A program made the translations under genes and the position numbers. A model generated the notes under the pieces. The model worked only from the letters and a program-made list of their open reading frames with translations, did no database searches and had not been told where the DNA came from. Positions 9,086 to 18,921 of a stretch of DNA of 64,000 nt are shown one piece after another; position 1 is the first letter of the stretch, and each line of letters begins with the position of its first letter. Source of the DNA: Isoalcanivorax indicus (lineage in GTDB: Bacteria; Pseudomonadota; Gammaproteobacteria; Pseudomonadales; Alcanivoracaceae); assembly GCF_003259185.1 (NCBI RefSeq), contig NZ_QGMP01000002.1:124001-188000 (forward strand), read 5' to 3'.

Positions 9086-9908
9086 ACAGTTTCAACGTAT
9101 CCATATGGAAATTGATCGGGCCTTCATTGATGTTGCCCGTTTTCGGACCGAGCGTGTTGAAGAAGTACGTGGACACGGCACCGTCCTGCTCGTAGAAACC
9201 CTCCATGGCACTGACCAGGCCCAGCTCCTCACGCAGCCGGTTCACGACCTTGTGCGCATACTCGTCAAAATACACCGGCCTGGCCAGATACTCCGGCGTG
9301 TAATCCGGCGTCCACAGGATGACCTTGCTGCCGCCGTCGAACTCGGTCAGCTCACACAACCTGCTGTGGGCGGCGAAGGGTTTGTTGAAGCGACGAGCGA
9401 TATAGTCCTTGTGCGCCTGCTTTTCCAGATAGTAATAACGTCTTCGGCTTACGGCGCCATCGGCGCCGTACTCGTAATTGATACCCGGCCTGGCGCCGAG
9501 ATCCAGACCAGCGAAGGGCAGGGTCTGTGGCTCACCGATCAGCGCGTACGCCTCGGCCGTGGGCCTGAGCCGATAATGAAAGCCCACCTCGGGCACCTTG
9601 CTCCCCTTGAACTTGACGGTAAATGCACACCCCGTATGTTCGGCCGAACGGACAGTGGCCGGGTCCCAGAGCCGGTAGTAGCGCAGGAAGTCTTGCGCAT
9701 GGGGAAGAAAATGTTCGACGTCCTCAGGCGTCACGCGCTTGTAGGTCGTGAAGTAGAATTTCAGGCTGGAAATGCCGCCCTCCCTGAAATTCAGGCCCAT
9801 ATAGTTCATGTCCGGGTAAGCGGGATCACGCAAGGCCAGAAAGCGCTCATAGGCTGAACGCACAGCGTCGTGGCGGGCAAGTTCGAAGATGTCGTGGTAA
9901 TCCAGCAT
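9075..9908 (-). CDS. Unknown protein, last gene of the four-gene cluster; repeated strand-pair/helix layout
   Basis: A 277-residue soluble protein I do not recognise as a named family. By eye it has five pairs of aromatic-rich strands separated by helices: around SLKFYFTTYK, VGFHYRL, INYEYGADG with RRYYYLE, SKVILWTPD and EGFYEQDGAVSTYFF. This 5 x (beta-beta-alpha) rhythm resembles ABBA-barrel aromatic prenyltransferases, but no catalytic signature was matched, so this is only a fold guess. The protein at 10672-11628 has a similar layout and a similar C-terminal ending (DG..V......F). It starts 6 bp after the GT2-like gene, so it is cotranscribed with it. Confidence 0.7.
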   Translation of the reverse strand: MLDYHDIFELARHDAVRSAYERFLALRDPAYPDMNYMGLNFREGGISSLKFYFTTYKRVTPEDVEHFLPHAQDFLRYYRLWDPATVRSAEHTGCAFTVKFKGSKVPEVGFHYRLRPTAEAYALIGEPQTLPFAGLDLGARPGINYEYGADGAVSRRRYYYLEKQAHKDYIARRFNKPFAAHSRLCELTEFDGGSKVILWTPDYTPEYLARPVYFDEYAHKVVNRLREELGLVSAMEGFYEQDGAVSTYFFNTLGPKTGNINEGPINFHMDTLKLFIR

Positions 9909-9914
9909 AGGCGT

Positions 9915-10679
9915 CTACTTTCCAGCATGCCGTGCCCTGATCCAGGCACGAAAGCGTATCACTTCCCGCAGACGCATCACCCCGATGGCGAATCTCGTCC
10001 TCACGGTGTAGGCGCTTTTCCGCCCGGGTATTTCACGGACCGTAATCGGAATTTCCGCCAGACGGTCCCGAAAGGTGCACGCCGTATTCAGGGCCGGAGA
10101 CGGGCAGCCTTCCGGCGCGTCCACGAGCGAATCCACGACCTTGCCGGACATCAGGCCCATACAGGTATTGATGTCATGCAGGGGCAAGCTGAAAAGCCGC
10201 GCCACCAGCCGGTTGAAGCTGACAGTCAGCATACGACGCAGCGCCGAAATACCCACCCTGGAAGCACGCCAGCCGGCGACGACCTCGAAGCCCTGGTCCA
10301 TTTTTTCCAGAAATCGCGGGAGGTCCCGGATGTTATCGATCATGTCCGGCGCCATCAGCAGCACGCGGGTACCGCGCGAGGCGCGCAGCCCGAAAAAGAC
10401 CGCCTCGGCCTGTGACAGCGGCCGCCCCGGGTCCTGCCAGTCCAGCGCCAGGCCGTGCAGGGCCGCACACACCTCGGCCGGTGCTCCCGGATAGGCTTGC
10501 AGCCCATCCACCACGCGCCAGACGACACCGTGCGTCTCGTTGGCGGACTCACTCGGGAGCTCATTCAGGGGCTCATTCAGGGGCTTGCTCAGGGCCTCGC
10601 TCAAGGCCTCAGCAAAGGCGCACATCACGGTCAGGTCCGCATCGGACGTGGTCAGAATGACAAGCGGCTCGCTAGACAC
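9915..10679 (-). CDS. Degenerate family 2 glycosyltransferase (polyprenol-phosphate sugar transferase-like)
   Basis: About 254 residues. The segment RDLPRFLEKMDQGFEVVAGW, followed by ASR and later LPLHDINTCMGLMSG, matches the middle of GT2 enzymes of the dolichyl-phosphate mannosyltransferase/ArnC type. Where active members have MDADLQ with the metal-binding DxD, this protein reads MAPDMI, so the first Asp is lost. The N-terminal nucleotide-binding region is also short and odd, with an Ala/Leu/Glu-rich repeat-like stretch (SEALSKPLNEPLNE). It may be inactive or have a changed role. The start chosen is a GTG that overlaps the upstream stop by 8 bp (GTGTCTAG), suggesting translational coupling. 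An ATG further upstream would lie deep in the preceding gene. Confidence 0.68.
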   Translation of the reverse strand: MSSEPLVILTTSDADLTVMCAFAEALSEALSKPLNEPLNELPSESANETHGVVWRVVDGLQAYPGAPAEVCAALHGLALDWQDPGRPLSQAEAVFFGLRASRGTRVLLMAPDMIDNIRDLPRFLEKMDQGFEVVAGWRASRVGISALRRMLTVSFNRLVARLFSLPLHDINTCMGLMSGKVVDSLVDAPEGCPSPALNTACTFRDRLAEIPITVREIPGRKSAYTVRTRFAIGVMRLREVIRFRAWIRARHAGK

Positions 10680-11628
10680 TGCCCCAGAATGCTGTCTTTT
10701 TGACAACAAACCTCCCGTCGCGGATATGAAAATCCATACCCATATCAATCTTCACATGCGCAAGTTGCCGTGCATGCTGTCTGATCGAACGGATGAAGGC
10801 TTCATCATAGTCATGGATTTCGAGGACGTTGATCAGCTCATCGATATCAAGCCCCAGCAGGTACACCCCCATGCCACCGACCTTGGAGGCCACCAGCGCC
10901 CGACACCGGATACCATGCCGAAAGTATCGGCCCGCATACTGCAAAAACTCATAGGCCACGAGCGGGTCTTCGTCGGGGAACTGCTCGCAGGCCACGTCGT
11001 GGACCTTGCGCATCACCTGATGCAGAGAGTTCGGATCGAAGAAACCGAAGTACGTGTTTATTCTCTTCTTTTCCTTGCCGCCCGAAGCCAGGCTGTAGGA
11101 GTGGAAGATTGGCGTCACCTCGTCAATCGTCAGGCCCTTGTCGGCAAAGAAAAAGGCAGCGTCGGGATCGGAAATCACAGACTCATACACCGTCACGTCA
11201 GTAACGTGCTCGCCATCCATATTCACCGACGTCAGGTAGTACTGCTCTTCGCCTTCCACCGCGATCACGTCCAGCCCGGGTGCAAAGTACCGTGACGCCA
11301 CCGAGACCACGTTGGACAACCGATTGCAGGGGTTCGCGCGGGGGTAATAGAAATAGAACTCCAGCGAATACACATCGCCTGCTTTTCTGACACCCCACAA
11401 CGCCTTGTTGAGGCCGATCTTCGCCCGCACATCCAGAAGGAACTGCCGCGCCGACGCCGGATACGGAAGCGTGGCCAGCGCCTCGCACAGGATGAACGAA
11501 GTGGGCAGGACATCCGAAGGGAGCTGGCCGGGCCGGTACTCGAAAAAATTCACGTCGTAATAGCGACCATCCGACGTCAGCAAGGGGTCCGCCATGGGCC
11601 CCGCCTCAACGCTGTTGTTCAGGGACAT
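10672..11628 (-). CDS. Unknown protein, second gene of the four-gene cluster; layout similar to the protein at 9075-9908
   Basis: A 318-residue soluble protein not recognised as a named family. Strand-like aromatic segments (SLEFYFYYPRAN, EEQYYLTSVNMDG, INTYFGFFDPN, GVYLLGLD, DFHIRDGRFVVKKTAFW) alternate with helices, the same five-unit rhythm as the protein encoded at 9075-9908. That both are distant paralogues with a barrel fold is my inference. The gene overlaps the acetyltransferase gene by 10 bp and the GT2-like gene by 8 bp, so the set is a tight operon. An internal ATG at 11595 with a GAGGCGGGG upstream is an alternative start. Confidence 0.7.
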   Translation of the reverse strand: MSLNNSVEAGPMADPLLTSDGRYYDVNFFEYRPGQLPSDVLPTSFILCEALATLPYPASARQFLLDVRAKIGLNKALWGVRKAGDVYSLEFYFYYPRANPCNRLSNVVSVASRYFAPGLDVIAVEGEEQYYLTSVNMDGEHVTDVTVYESVISDPDAAFFFADKGLTIDEVTPIFHSYSLASGGKEKKRINTYFGFFDPNSLHQVMRKVHDVACEQFPDEDPLVAYEFLQYAGRYFRHGIRCRALVASKVGGMGVYLLGLDIDELINVLEIHDYDEAFIRSIRQHARQLAHVKIDMGMDFHIRDGRFVVKKTAFWGSV

Positions 11629-12623
11629 ACTGCTCGCACCCTTGTCATTTCAACCTGTGGCCGATCCCACGTCATCCGCAGAGCGTATCGCGTCGCCGGG
11701 GTGCCCGCGCTCATCCGCTCCAGCACGCGCACCGCCGGGTAGTTATTCAGGGACACGCACGTCTGCACCGTGTCATAGCGCGCCAGGGCGCGCTCCGCCA
11801 GCGCATAAATGACCGGGTAATAACCGCCGACACCCTGTGGGCCTGATACATACAGGCCCTGGTCCATGAATTGCACCGGCACGCCCGCCGGGCGCAGATC
11901 CCGTTCCGCTATCACCCCACAGGCCTGCACGCGGCCCGCTTTTTCGAACACCAGAGCCATCACGTCGTCGTCAGCCCGTGCCAGCAACTGTTCAAACCAG
12001 CAGGTATACAACGTTCTCACATCCTGCTCGCGCAGCAAGGCATCACGGGAGAAGCGGCTCTCGAAGCGGGCCGCCTCCAGCAGCTGCATTACCCGGGCGT
12101 GATCCGTCGGCGCATAGGCACGCACCCGCGACAGAAACTTCGGTTTGCGCACACCTTTCAATGACGACCAGCGGAAGTAACGCTTGATGTCCACCACTTC
12201 GCAGCCCATGGCGAGCAGCGCGTTCAGGCCGTTGTAGTCATCGATATCCAGTTCCACCGACACATGCCGCAACGGCTGCATGGCCGCCGCTCTGGACAGG
12301 GCCGCATTGAGCAGGGCAGACAGGCGCTCCCGGGTGCAGTCAGGCGCTGCCGCCACCAGCAGATTGGCCATCGGCATGCCGAAATGCGCCGAATCCCAGG
12401 CCAGCGGCATGACCGCACAGACGGCCGCCAGCTCCTGCCCGGCGCCCAGGGTGGCGCACACACCGCCTGCCTCCAGCGCGGCCGCCAGTTCATGCCGGAA
12501 GAGCTGCTCATGGTCCTGCGGACACAACAACGCCAGCCCCCGGTAGCGGGACAACAGGGTCAGACGCGCGAGGCCGAGATGGCGAACGCCTTCTGAATCG
12601 AGAAATGCGACAGGTCCTGACAT
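11619..12623 (-). CDS. GNAT-family N-acetyltransferase (WecD/RffC-like)
   Basis: About 334 residues, first gene of the four-gene operon. PLAWDSAHFGMPMANLLVAA matches the N-terminal region of WecD-type TDP-amino-sugar acetyltransferases (WDsxhFG). The C-terminal VQTCVSLNNYPAVRVLERM is the usual GNAT motif B strand-helix with an Asn before the final helix. Such enzymes acetylate amino sugars or amines with acetyl-CoA in the cytosol; the acceptor here is unknown. The ATG at 12623 directly follows a possible GTG; neither has a strong ribosome site. An AT-rich stretch (AATATAACGATAAAAC) just upstream may hold the operon promoter. Confidence 0.78.
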   Translation of the reverse strand: MSGPVAFLDSEGVRHLGLARLTLLSRYRGLALLCPQDHEQLFRHELAAALEAGGVCATLGAGQELAAVCAVMPLAWDSAHFGMPMANLLVAAAPDCTRERLSALLNAALSRAAAMQPLRHVSVELDIDDYNGLNALLAMGCEVVDIKRYFRWSSLKGVRKPKFLSRVRAYAPTDHARVMQLLEAARFESRFSRDALLREQDVRTLYTCWFEQLLARADDDVMALVFEKAGRVQACGVIAERDLRPAGVPVQFMDQGLYVSGPQGVGGYYPVIYALAERALARYDTVQTCVSLNNYPAVRVLERMSAGTPATRYALRMTWDRPQVEMTRVRAVCP

Positions 12624-15108
<2,485 letters not shown>

Positions 15109-15130
15109 CGCATCACTGCGGCAACCCGAC

Positions 15131-15158
15131 CCGCCGCCCTCTCTGGGGGCGGCGGTTT
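15131..15158 (+). terminator. Intrinsic terminator downstream of katG
   Basis: A 9-bp GC-rich perfect stem, CCGCCGCCC / GGGCGGCGG, with a 7-nt loop and TTT following, 22 bp after the katG stop. Typical rho-independent shape with a short T-run. Confidence 0.75.
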
Positions 15159-15209
15159 GACGTTACTGGCAGCCGACCCGCTTCACGCTCCCCCCGCAAC
15201 CCCACCCGG

Positions 15210-16832
15210 CTAGCGCGTTGCTTCCAGCGCCTCCGCCAGCCGTGCCAGACGCGCCGGGCTCCAGTGCTCCAGGCCCATCAAGGCAGCCCAGGCCGCCAGG
15301 TAATCGCCCATGGCGTACTCATGACCAAACCCCCGCGGTGCCTCACCCGCCGAGATATCGGCCAGCACCTGCAACCCGGTGACCACCGGGAACCAGCGCA
15401 GCGCCGGTGACACATCCGGCCCACGCGGGTCCTGCAGCCAGTCCGGACTACGCCAGAACAGATCCGGGCTGAAAAAGGTCACTGGATCGCTGGCATATTG
15501 CAGGTAGGCAATGCGGTAGGGCCCCCAGGGCGCCTCACCCCGTTCCAGCCCGCCCTCCTGATTCATGAAGCGCACCACCGACCCATCGCGAAAGCGCGGC
15601 CGCCAGATCGGCGAGTCCGGTTGCCGCTCGGCGGTGATATCACGCCAGACCTCACTGCGGAACGGCGGCCCACTCCACAGCGCGCCGGCAAAGGGATCAC
15701 CGATGATATCGTGGGCATCGAACGCCCGGCCGCCGTTCAGCGCGCCCAGGCTCAACCCGTACAGATACAGCGCCGGGCGCTCATCCTCCGGCAGGGTGCG
15801 CCAGTGCCCGTACACCGCCTGGAACAGCGCCCGCGCCGATTGCACCCCGTACTCGCCCTCCACCAGCAACGCCAGGAAGCTCGGCAGATAGGAATATTGC
15901 GCCGCCACCGACGCCACATCACCGCCCAACAGATGCTCCGCCGACAACTGCGCCACCGGATCGACCCAGCCAGTGCCGGTGGGCGTGATCAGCAGCAGGG
16001 TAGAGCGCTCGAAGGCGCCCACCCTCAGCATTTCCTGCAACGCCAACTCGGCCCGTTGCTCCGGCGTTTCCGCCGCGCCCAGGCCCACATAGACCCGGAT
16101 CGGCGTCTGTGCAGCCTCGCCCGTAGCGGCCTCGATGGCCGCTGCCGACGGGGTGCCGGCAATATAATCCCGGCCCCGCTGGCCCAATGCCTCCCAACTG
16201 ATAAGTGAGTCTTCACTGCCGGTGCGCAGCGGCTCCTGCGGCGGCGACTGCTCCGGCTGCACCGTGATATGCCATTGGTGATAGCTGTTATCCGCCCCAC
16301 GCAGCGCCTTGGAGAACAGCACCCCGTTGCCCACCGACCAGAACAGCATGAACGCCAGCACCAGACCCACGCCGTGGGCAATACGCGGCGGAATCACCCG
16401 CCGCAACTGCCTTGCGATCACCCCGAATACCAGCCGGAACAAGCGCGCCACGAACAACAGCCCGACAAACACCAGCACCGTGATCACCCCGACGCCCAGC
16501 GGCCGCACCCCGACATCCTCCGGCATGCCCATCAACGCCCGCAGATCGTTCTGCCAGCCCGCCGCCCGCCACAGGAACACCACCGCCACCAGCGCACACA
16601 GCGCCGCCGTACCCACCCGGAACCAGAACGCCGCCCGCCCGCGCCACTGGGGAATACCCAGCCACACCCACAACCACAGGCCCGCCACGCCCAGCGCATA
16701 CCCCGCCGTAAACGACAGCCCGGAAATCAGCCCCTGCGCCGCAAACGGACGCGGCACTAGGCTGGGCGTGAGGGAGAAAGCGAAGAAGAGGGTGGCGACA
16801 GTGAGACCGGTGGTGCAGAGAGGGCGGAGCAT
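15210..16832 (-). CDS. Membrane-anchored alpha/beta-hydrolase (Abhydrolase_9 type)
   Basis: A 540-residue protein. The N-terminal ~175 residues form about four hydrophobic segments (Abhydrolase_9_N-like). The C-terminal alpha/beta-hydrolase domain carries the nucleophile elbow GLSLG with Ser361. The sequence RPALYLYGLSLGALNGG and a late His (GHEY) fit the family's triad. The substrate is unknown; some relatives are described as membrane esterases. The start is the ATG at 16832, preceded by GCAAGGAC; in-frame codons upstream lack a ribosome site. It is convergent with katG. Confidence 0.82.
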   Translation of the reverse strand: MLRPLCTTGLTVATLFFAFSLTPSLVPRPFAAQGLISGLSFTAGYALGVAGLWLWVWLGIPQWRGRAAFWFRVGTAALCALVAVVFLWRAAGWQNDLRALMGMPEDVGVRPLGVGVITVLVFVGLLFVARLFRLVFGVIARQLRRVIPPRIAHGVGLVLAFMLFWSVGNGVLFSKALRGADNSYHQWHITVQPEQSPPQEPLRTGSEDSLISWEALGQRGRDYIAGTPSAAAIEAATGEAAQTPIRVYVGLGAAETPEQRAELALQEMLRVGAFERSTLLLITPTGTGWVDPVAQLSAEHLLGGDVASVAAQYSYLPSFLALLVEGEYGVQSARALFQAVYGHWRTLPEDERPALYLYGLSLGALNGGRAFDAHDIIGDPFAGALWSGPPFRSEVWRDITAERQPDSPIWRPRFRDGSVVRFMNQEGGLERGEAPWGPYRIAYLQYASDPVTFFSPDLFWRSPDWLQDPRGPDVSPALRWFPVVTGLQVLADISAGEAPRGFGHEYAMGDYLAAWAALMGLEHWSPARLARLAEALEATR

Positions 16833-16926
16833 AGGCACGTCCTTGCTGTGAATTCGCTCACGGCAGATGGTAGCGTGCCTGCCGCGAGACTGCATGCCAT
16901 GCAGTCTCGCCCGCATGAATAGTGTG

Positions 16927-17583
16927 CTATGCCTGCCTTTGCGGCGTGATACCCATCCCTTTGGGCAGTTGCCAGGCCGTGATGACAGCAAGCAGCACCC
17001 AGAGAACATCGAAGCCGCCCAACATCGAGCCAATATTCTCGACAAACAGGCTGAACACGGCCCCCGAGAACAACGTCAGGCTCGCCGCCACTTCAGCGCC
17101 AAACTCCACCAGCGCATAGCCCTGCAGGGCATCATGGAAGCCGACATATTTGCCGATGGCGATACCCGCCAGGCTCGATATCACAGCCACGATCTGCAAC
17201 GGTCGGCCCTTCCTGCCCTGCGCGGCCAGCACCACCATGCCGCCAGACAGGAGCCCGAGACCCCAGGCGACATATCCCACCTCGTAGCCGGTAAAAATTA
17301 CCAGCGCGCCCCAGATGGCACCGCCCAGCAAAGCAGCAAACGCGGCAGCAAGAATCGCTACCGGCATGACATCTGAGGAAAAAGCCTCGGCCTTGGCGGC
17401 ACGCATGATGTCATCGTAGAAATTGCTCACGATATCTGCGGCCTGGTCGCGGGCCACGCCCATTTCTTCCAGGCGTGCCGTGATGGCGAATTTGTCAGCC
17501 CCCGCCTTGATCTGCTCGATCATGAACGTCTGGATCTTGTTCAGCACGTCCTCCGGGGACGCGTGTTGCGTTTCCTTGGTCAT
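16927..17583 (-). CDS. Hypothetical membrane protein with N-terminal helical domain
   Basis: A 218-residue protein. The first ~75 residues are charged and helical (EDVLNKIQTFMIEQIKAGAD), and the rest forms about five membrane segments, for example ILAAAFAALLGGAIWGALVI and VLWVLLAVITAW. No family was recognised. The start ATG is preceded by AAGGGAAGATCATC, a good ribosome site. It is transcribed away from the DUF72 gene, with which it shares a 130-bp promoter region. Confidence 0.7.
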   Translation of the reverse strand: MTKETQHASPEDVLNKIQTFMIEQIKAGADKFAITARLEEMGVARDQAADIVSNFYDDIMRAAKAEAFSSDVMPVAILAAAFAALLGGAIWGALVIFTGYEVGYVAWGLGLLSGGMVVLAAQGRKGRPLQIVAVISSLAGIAIGKYVGFHDALQGYALVEFGAEVAASLTLFSGAVFSLFVENIGSMLGGFDVLWVLLAVITAWQLPKGMGITPQRQA

Positions 17584-17713
17584 GATGATCTTCCCTTTCT
17601 TGTTATTACCCCTTGATTTATTCCCCTTGCAGCGATGCTGCACCTACGTTATTTCATACTCCTCACAGCGCGGCAAGTTCCTCCGGGGCGCAACAACCCG
17701 CTACCATAGGCCC

Positions 17714-18742
17714 ATGCAATCTTCCCTGTTCCCCGACAGTACAGACATGCCGGACACACCCGGTGGGGCAGTGCGCCCGGCTCGGCATGCTGCAACGTTG
17801 AAAGAGCTCGCGGCGAAGCTGCCCGCCGGGCTTCACCTGGGCACCTCGTCGTGGCATTACCCCGGCTGGGCCACGTTGGTGTGGGACAAGGTCTACAGCG
17901 AAGCGCAGCTCTCGCGGGACGGCTTGCCCGCCTATGCCACGCACCCGTTGTTCAACACCGTGGGGGTGGATCGCGGTTTTTATACGCCGCTCACCCGCGA
18001 GCAATACGCCGAGCATGCCGCCCAGGTGCCGGATGATTTCCGGTTTGTGATCAAGGCGCCCGCGCAAGTGACCGACGCGCAGGTGCGTGGCGCGGGCGGC
18101 AAAGGGCAGGAGACCAACCCGCTGTTTCTGGACCCGGCCACGGCGCTGGAGACATTTGTGACGCCAGCACTCGCCGGGATGGGGCCCAAGCTGGGCGCGC
18201 TGGTGTTCCAGATCAGCCCGCTGCCCGCCACCTGGCGCGGCGAGATCGCCGGGCTGATTCAGGCCCTGCATCGCCTGCTGCGCGCCCTGCCAGACCTGAC
18301 CGCCAGCGCTCCCGATGCCGTGGTGGCGGTGGAAGTGCGGGACCCGGAATGGCTCACCCCCGATTTCACCGCCGCCCTGAAAGACACCGGCGCCACCTAC
18401 TGCCTGGGCCTGCACCCGAAGATGCCGCCCATCGACGAACAATTGCCGATCCTGCGCGCCCTGTGGCCCGGCCCGCTGGTGTGCCGCTGGAACGTCAATC
18501 CGATTCATGGCGCCTACGGGTACGAACAGGCCCGCGACAAATACGCGCCCTTCGACAAGATGGTGGACCCGGATCTGGCGACGCGCAGCGCGCTGGCGAA
18601 AGTGATTGCCGGTACGGTCAGGGGAGGGCAGAACGCATTTGTGACCTTGAGCAATAAAGCAGAAGGCAGCGCGCCTTTGTCCGTGACCGCATTGGCCGAA
18701 GCCATTGTCGCCAGAACGCCCGAACCTTTGGCACGTTCGTAA
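17714..18742 (+). CDS. DUF72 domain-containing protein (YecE-like)
   Basis: A 342-residue protein of the DUF72 TIM-barrel family; function unknown. Family features seen: LHLGTSSWHYPGW near residue 40, NTVGVDRGFYTPLTREQY, FRFVIKAPAQVT, AVEVRDPEWLT, and a C-terminal segment with Asn-rich FVTLSNKAEGSAPLS. The start is the ATG at 17714; the frame extends upstream through a region overlapping the divergent gene and is not conserved-looking. Downstream lies a 9-bp inverted repeat at 18767-18800. Confidence 0.85.
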   Translation: MQSSLFPDSTDMPDTPGGAVRPARHAATLKELAAKLPAGLHLGTSSWHYPGWATLVWDKVYSEAQLSRDGLPAYATHPLFNTVGVDRGFYTPLTREQYAEHAAQVPDDFRFVIKAPAQVTDAQVRGAGGKGQETNPLFLDPATALETFVTPALAGMGPKLGALVFQISPLPATWRGEIAGLIQALHRLLRALPDLTASAPDAVVAVEVRDPEWLTPDFTAALKDTGATYCLGLHPKMPPIDEQLPILRALWPGPLVCRWNVNPIHGAYGYEQARDKYAPFDKMVDPDLATRSALAKVIAGTVRGGQNAFVTLSNKAEGSAPLSVTALAEAIVARTPEPLARS

Positions 18743-18766
18743 CAAGGTCATCCCTCATTCCGGCTA

Positions 18767-18800
18767 GCCGTGCATCACCCAATCAGGGTAAATGCACGGC
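18767..18800. repeat. Inverted repeat downstream of the DUF72 gene
   Basis: Perfect 9-bp arms GCCGTGCAT and ATGCACGGC with a 16-nt loop. No T-run follows, so it may be a factor-assisted terminator or a protein-binding site in the 179-bp leader of the large gene at 18922. Confidence 0.5.
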
Positions 18801-18921
18801 ATATGGCGCCTTTGTGTTTGACCCGCCCGTAAACCCCGCTTGAAGATGGCCTTCCCCTGGTGGTTTTCCAGGGCTTCACAATACAGACCCTTCACTACAG
18901 ACACAGGCTCAAGGAGGCAGC

